Shown: in pieces, positions 14,186-17,495 of the stretch | Layout: every line of letters begins with the position of its first letter | How positions within the stretch are numbered: the first letter of the stretch is position 1 | From: an uncultured bacterium | GTDB lineage: Bacteria; Planctomycetota; Phycisphaerae; Phycisphaerales; SM1A02 | DNA length: 17,495 nt | NCBI GenBank assembly: GCA_903861235.1 | Contig: CAIOTP010000136.1 | Span: forward strand, 1-17,495 | Reading direction: 5' to 3' | The notes under the pieces: generated by a model | Told to the model about the DNA's origin: nothing | The model's input: only the letters and a program-made list of their open reading frames with translations | The model's database searches: none | Made by a program: the position numbers and the translations under genes

Positions 14186-14773
14186 TCAGGGTGTGCCGGC
14201 CGATGATTCGGTGAGCCACGGATCGTGGGCGTCGAAGGTGCGGTCCATGCCTGCACTCCGCAGGCGCCACCGAGGCGGCGAACCTTCGACCTTGTACTCG
14301 AGCGGCTTGCCCCAGACATCCAGCAGGTCACCGTGCAGCAACGGAAGTTCGGAGAGAGAGGCCGGCGGACGACCATGAAGTCGCTGATGCTCGACCAGCG
14401 ACTGGCCGACGAAATCCAGTCGCCGTCCATTCTCCGCCATGCGGTCGATCCCCCACGAGAGCAGGATGGCGTTGCCGACCGCCGAGTCGAGTCCCTGCAT
14501 CAGCTTGCCCGAGAAGCCCACCGTCATGGACGGTGATGGCTGGCTGACGACTTGCGAAACCTGCTGGGCACTCTGCACCAGTTTCTGGGCAGTCTGGCGC
14601 CGCGCGCCCGCCACCGCCAGCGTCACGGCGATCCCGATCACCATGGCGAACGCCACGCTCGTCAGACAGCCCCGAACCGAAAGGCAGCCCGGCTTCCCGC
14701 GGACCTCCGCTTCCGCGGGTGCGGGAACGTTGGCCACGAAGATCGGTCGTTCCGGTGAATCGCCGCTGGACAT
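14186..14773 (-). CDS. Single-span membrane protein with pseudopilin (GspG)-like C-terminus
   Basis: A 195-residue protein. A short Pro-rich cytoplasmic start (RPIFVANVPAPAEAE, 9-23) is followed by one hydrophobic segment at about 38-57. Helical Gln/Ser/Val sequence follows, then LVEHQRLHGRPPASLSELP and DVWGKPLEYKVEGSPPRWRL with AGMDRTFDAHDPW (152-186). The last part resembles the D-x-WG-x-P-x-x-Y ... GxDG ... D tail of type II secretion pseudopilins, but the typical N-terminal prepilin cleavage site is absent. It begins at ATG 14773, 12 bp after the stop of the upstream related gene, so they form an operon. Function unknown; the tail similarity is by motif only. Confidence 0.75.
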   Translation of the reverse strand: MSSGDSPERPIFVANVPAPAEAEVRGKPGCLSVRGCLTSVAFAMVIGIAVTLAVAGARRQTAQKLVQSAQQVSQVVSQPSPSMTVGFSGKLMQGLDSAVGNAILLSWGIDRMAENGRRLDFVGQSLVEHQRLHGRPPASLSELPLLHGDLLDVWGKPLEYKVEGSPPRWRLRSAGMDRTFDAHDPWLTESSAGTP

Positions 14774-14785
14774 GGAACGATCGGA

Positions 14786-15367
14786 TCAGGGCTGTGCGGG
14801 CGCCGGGGCGTCACCCTCGAAGGTGAGGTCGGAATCCTGAAGCACGCCATCGGGACCCGGCGTGCGGAGCTTCCAGTTCCAGCGCGCCACGCCACGATCG
14901 AGGCGGTACTCCAACGGATGGCCCCAGCCGTCCTTCAGGATCCCCTCGGGCAGGCCGAGCTGGCTCAGTTCGGCCGGCAATTCCCCATGCTTGCGCTCGT
15001 AGGCTTCGATCGCCACGTCCACCTGCATCATGTGATCCAGCGTCTCCAGGCCCTGCGTGCCGCCCGTGACCACCACGGCCAGAGCACCCAACAGCGCCGC
15101 ACCACCCACGAGGGTGAAGAGCGCAAGGACCAGACAACCACCGCAGCTGCCCAACGCCCCCAGCACCACTCCCGCCACGGCGAAGCCGCGCGGCCTTCGC
15201 GACAGGGCGATCAGACTCAGGATCAGTCCGACCGGGCACAGCACGCCACCGGTGAACGCGATGCCGACCAGCGAGGTGATGAAGCCTGCGAGGCCGAGCG
15301 TGTTCGACGGGGCGTCGGTCGGGGGCAGGTTGCTCACGAACACCGGTGCGTTCGGATTCTGGCTCAT
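14786..15367 (-). CDS. DUF4190-like membrane protein with pseudopilin (GspG)-like C-terminus
   Basis: A 193-residue protein from ATG 15367 (MSQNPNAPVFVSNLPP); an ATG three codons earlier at 15376 is possible. Residues 23-75 have the DUF4190 pattern: two hydrophobic stretches around a basic turn (LGLAGFITSLVG ... LSLIALSRRPRGFAVAGVVLGALG), and a further hydrophobic segment follows at ~78-100. The C-terminal region reads AIEAYERKHGELPAELSQLG then DGWGHPLEYRLDRGVARWNW and GPDGVLQDSD, a pseudopilin-like tail that parallels the next gene. Both proteins also share an FV-x-N-x-P start. It diverges from the oxidoreductase gene by 38 bp, with no good Shine-Dalgarno visible. Confidence 0.78.
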   Translation of the reverse strand: MSQNPNAPVFVSNLPPTDAPSNTLGLAGFITSLVGIAFTGGVLCPVGLILSLIALSRRPRGFAVAGVVLGALGSCGGCLVLALFTLVGGAALLGALAVVVTGGTQGLETLDHMMQVDVAIEAYERKHGELPAELSQLGLPEGILKDGWGHPLEYRLDRGVARWNWKLRTPGPDGVLQDSDLTFEGDAPAPAQP

Positions 15368-15393
15368 GGGTGGCATGCTAACTTTTGCCCTCT

Positions 15394-15398
15394 GGAGG
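15394..15398 (+). promoter_or_regulatory. Ribosome binding site of the saccharopine dehydrogenase-like gene
   Basis: GGAGG, 7 nt before ATG 15406. It excludes the in-frame ATG at 15385, which lies upstream of this site. Confidence 0.8.
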
Positions 15399-15405
15399 TC
15401 CTTGC

Positions 15406-16575
15406 ATGCGCGTGACGATCCTCGGCAGTGGTCTGGTGGGCAGTGTGATCGCCGCCGATCTGGCGCGGGACGCCCGCCTGAAGTTGCGCGTGGTGGACGC
15501 CGAGGAGAATTCGCTGGACATCGCCCGGCGAAGGTGTCGGGTCGGCCGGGGAAGGGCTCGCGGCAGGCTCGCCTTCGAGGTGGCCGACGCGGGCTCCCCC
15601 CGCGAGATCGCCCGCCTGGTCGCGGACGCCGACCTGGTGGTCGGCGCGCTCCCGAGCCGGATCGGTCTGCAGGCCATGCGCGCGGTGATCGAGGCCGGCC
15701 GGTCCATGGTGGACATCTCCTTCATGCCGGAGGATTTCCTGTGCCTCGACCGCCTCGCCCGCCGGCGAGGGGTGACCGTGGTGCCGGACTGCGGCGTGGC
15801 CCCCGGCCTGAGCAACATGCTCGCGGCGGCTCTGGCCCATCGGGTCTCCCGGTGCTCCCGGGTGGAGATCGTGGTGGGCGGTCTGCCCGTTGAGCGGCAA
15901 GGTCCCTTCCAGTACAAGGCGGCGTTCAGCCCCATCGATGTGATCGAGGAGTACACGCGCCCGGCGCGCGTGGTGGAACGCGGCCGCCTGGTGGTCCGCC
16001 CTCCCATGACGGATTCCGAGATGATGGACCTGCCCGGCGTCGGCACGGTCGAGGCCTTCCTGACCGACGGCCTTCGGAGCCTGGCCGGCACGCTGAAGGT
16101 GCCGACCATGCGCGAACGAACGCTGCGCTGGCCGGGCCACGCCGACCTGATCCGGCAGCTGCACGCGATCGGCATGTTCTCGACGCGTGAGGTGACCGCC
16201 GGAGGGCAGCGCGTGCGGCCGATCGATGTCACCAGCCGCCTGCTGGTCGACCAGTGGCAGTACGGGCCGGGCGAGGCCGACCTGACCGTGATGCGCGTGT
16301 GGGCCGAGGGGCGTCGTGGCGGACACGACATGCGGGTCTGGTGGGACCTGCTCGACCATCACGACCGCTCGAGCGGCTTCAGCAGCATGAGCCGCACCAC
16401 CGCCTTCCCCGCCACGAGCGTCGCCCGCCAGATGCTCGCGGGTCGGCTTCGCGGGCTGCGGGGCGTGGTCGCGCCGGAGCGGCTGGGCCAGCGACCGGCG
16501 ATCCTGAAGCGCGTCATGCAGGATCTGGCGGATCGCGGTGTGCACCTGCGGGCCGGTGCGACCCGCCTTCCATAG
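15406..16575 (+). CDS. Saccharopine dehydrogenase-family oxidoreductase
   Basis: A 389-residue NAD(P)-dependent enzyme. The N-terminus is a Rossmann fold with G-x-G-x-x-G at 7-12 (VTILGSGLVGSVIAADLA) and acidic D31 ending the second strand. ALPSRIGLQAMRAVIEAG (81-98), MVDISFMPED 101-110 and the family hallmark VVPDCGVAPGLSN 125-137 follow. The C-terminal part carries the mixed fold of the family (GPFQYKAAFSPIDVIEEYTRPA, PTMRERTLRWPGH). This layout matches saccharopine or lysine dehydrogenases and their many uncharacterised relatives, so a role in lysine or another amino acid's metabolism is likely but the substrate is open. Start fixed by GGAGG. It is separated by only 3 bp from the next gene. 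Confidence 0.9.
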   Translation: MRVTILGSGLVGSVIAADLARDARLKLRVVDAEENSLDIARRRCRVGRGRARGRLAFEVADAGSPREIARLVADADLVVGALPSRIGLQAMRAVIEAGRSMVDISFMPEDFLCLDRLARRRGVTVVPDCGVAPGLSNMLAAALAHRVSRCSRVEIVVGGLPVERQGPFQYKAAFSPIDVIEEYTRPARVVERGRLVVRPPMTDSEMMDLPGVGTVEAFLTDGLRSLAGTLKVPTMRERTLRWPGHADLIRQLHAIGMFSTREVTAGGQRVRPIDVTSRLLVDQWQYGPGEADLTVMRVWAEGRRGGHDMRVWWDLLDHHDRSSGFSSMSRTTAFPATSVARQMLAGRLRGLRGVVAPERLGQRPAILKRVMQDLADRGVHLRAGATRLP

Positions 16576-16578
16576 GCC

Positions 16579-17415
16579 ATGGAATCGGCGGAACACGCGG
16601 AACTGAAGCGCGTCGCCTCGGCGTGGCTTCGGGTCGTCGATGCGTGCGGACTCGCGACGGAGGTGCGCACGGCCATTCCTCTGTGGCGCGCCGATGTGGC
16701 CGGGTGGCTGTGCGGAGACGGCGAATCGATCGCCTCGCGCGAGCGGCTCTCACGCCGGGAACTCGAGGAACTGCAGACGCCACCTTCGGCCGCCGCGCTC
16801 TGGCAGGACCACGACCCGCTGCGTCGTCTGCACCTGCAGGCCGGCGCCGTGGACCTGTTCGGTGATCCGTGCGACGCCCCCGATCGCGCCGCCGTGCAGC
16901 GCATGATGTCGGGCGTGACGACCGTGCTGGTCGAGTGCAAGGTCTCCCGCGCCGACTTCCTCTCGGACCGCGACGACCTGGAACGGGCCGCGAACGAGCA
17001 CCGCCGTCTGCGCGAGCGGCTCGATCGCATGCATCGCGAACTGCTGCCGCGATGGGAACCGCACCTGCAGCGACGCGGCGAGAGCCTGTTCAACGAGACC
17101 GACGGCTGGGACACGGATCGCTCTCGGCTGCAGAGCGTGCGCGAAGCCAGGCGGGACGAGCGCCTGGCACGACTGGCACTGCAGGGTCGCGTGAAGTTCG
17201 ACCGCATGGCCCGCTGGCGGCTGGCCGATCGCCTGTTCCTCTGCTGCACCACGGGCGTGGTCCAGGCCTCCGAGATCCCGGCTGGCTGGGGGCTTCTCGA
17301 GGTCACCCGAGGAGCGCTGCGGCTTCGGAGGGCCGCCGCACCCTTGGCTTCACCCGCTCTTCGGCGTTGGCGGACCGTGCTGGCCGTGCAGCGCGCCCGT
17401 GGCCGCACCGCTTAG
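16579..17415 (+). CDS. MmcB-like PD-(D/E)XK nuclease-fold protein
   Basis: A 278-residue protein with features of the MmcB (DUF1052) DNA-repair family. RADVAGWL gives the acidic residue D39 of the fold, VLVECKVSRADFLSD (116-130) gives the E-x-K pair E119/K121 and the family's S-R-x-D-F motif, and ADRLFLCCTTGVVQASEIPAGWGLLEV (216-242, split by two loops) matches the C-terminal DR-x-Y-F ... P ... GLL pattern. Relative to MmcB proteins (roughly 150-180 residues, from memory) there are extra segments of about 70 residues between D39 and E119, and about 75 between D130 and the DRLF motif. Start ATG 16579 follows the previous stop by 3 bp, so they share a transcript. Nuclease activity is inferred from fold motifs only. 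Confidence 0.75.
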   Translation: MESAEHAELKRVASAWLRVVDACGLATEVRTAIPLWRADVAGWLCGDGESIASRERLSRRELEELQTPPSAAALWQDHDPLRRLHLQAGAVDLFGDPCDAPDRAAVQRMMSGVTTVLVECKVSRADFLSDRDDLERAANEHRRLRERLDRMHRELLPRWEPHLQRRGESLFNETDGWDTDRSRLQSVREARRDERLARLALQGRVKFDRMARWRLADRLFLCCTTGVVQASEIPAGWGLLEVTRGALRLRRAAAPLASPALRRWRTVLAVQRARGRTA

Positions 17416-17436
17416 ACTGCCGCGGGTTCGCACGCC

Positions 17437-17495
17437 GTCCCGGTAGCTCAGTTGGATAGAGCAGGAGCCTTCTAAGCTCCAGGTCGCAGGTTCGA
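17437..17495 (+). tRNA. tRNA-Arg (anticodon UCU), truncated by the window edge
   Basis: Acceptor 5' strand GTCCCGG (17437-17443), TA, D-arm GCTC-AGTTGGATA-GAGC, anticodon stem GGAGC/GCTCC with loop CTTCTAA and anticodon TCT at 17471-17473, variable region, then the start of the T-arm GCAGG-TTCGA. The T-arm 3' side and acceptor 3' strand are beyond the window. It decodes AGA, a rare codon in a GC-rich genome. It is 21 bp downstream of the nuclease-fold gene on the same strand. Confidence 0.95.

Noticed and set aside
1..17495. Mobile elements, CRISPR arrays, defence systems
   Set aside because: No transposase, integrase, terminal repeats, spaced repeat arrays or recognisable defence genes were seen; the MmcB-like protein alone is not enough to call one.

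Overview
The window is GC-rich bacterial chromosome and looks like a planctomycete, most likely a member of the Phycisphaerae-type lineages. The main evidence is an ECF sigma factor of the planctomycete type translationally coupled to a Ser/Thr kinase. GTG and TTG starts, few Shine-Dalgarno sites, short operons of alternating direction and a long-form UbiD decarboxylase fit this. The placement is inferred from gene content, not from a marker phylogeny. I see no phage, insertion sequence, integrase, CRISPR array or toxin-antitoxin module. Most genes are housekeeping, and the unusual material is small and mostly non-coding.

Layout. 1-839 (-): response regulator with coiled coil and GAF domain, cut by the window edge. 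919-1626 (+): truB. 1559-2185 (-): lspA, whose end overlaps truB tail to tail by 68 bp. 2197-3030 (-): TraR/DksA-like protein upstream of lspA in one operon, with a good promoter whose -10 lies inside an inverted repeat. 3031-3431: intergenic, with a strong intrinsic terminator facing the minus strand. 3432-3953 (+): unrecognised protein. 5629-3999 (-): ECF sigma factor and kinase with ATGA overlap. 5867-6832 (-): accA. 6900-7700 (+): proC. 10441-7707 (-): putative lipoprotein, ABC ATPase and ABC-2 type permease, the last two overlapping by ATGA. 10612-13304 (+): long UbiD-family decarboxylase coupled through GTGA to a zinc-ribbon membrane protein. 13334-13891 (+): nuoC without other nuo genes. 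About 14012-14172 (+): a compact multi-hairpin RNA candidate ending in a strong terminator. 15367-14186 (-): two adjacent membrane proteins with related ends. 15406-17415 (+): saccharopine-dehydrogenase-like oxidoreductase followed by an MmcB-like nuclease-fold protein. 17437-end (+): tRNA-Arg(UCU), cut by the window edge.

Best lead. Downstream of nuoC, five successive hairpins form one candidate RNA. Three of them display the same CGGGAA loop, all five carry a GGA in or beside the loop, and the last is a rho-independent terminator. This architecture resembles protein-sequestering RNAs of the CsrB/RsmZ kind, although homology was not tested. Second-tier leads are the minus-strand terminator at 3161-3188, which has no obvious gene feeding it, the paired DUF4190/GspG-tail membrane proteins, and the MmcB-like protein with two large insertions.
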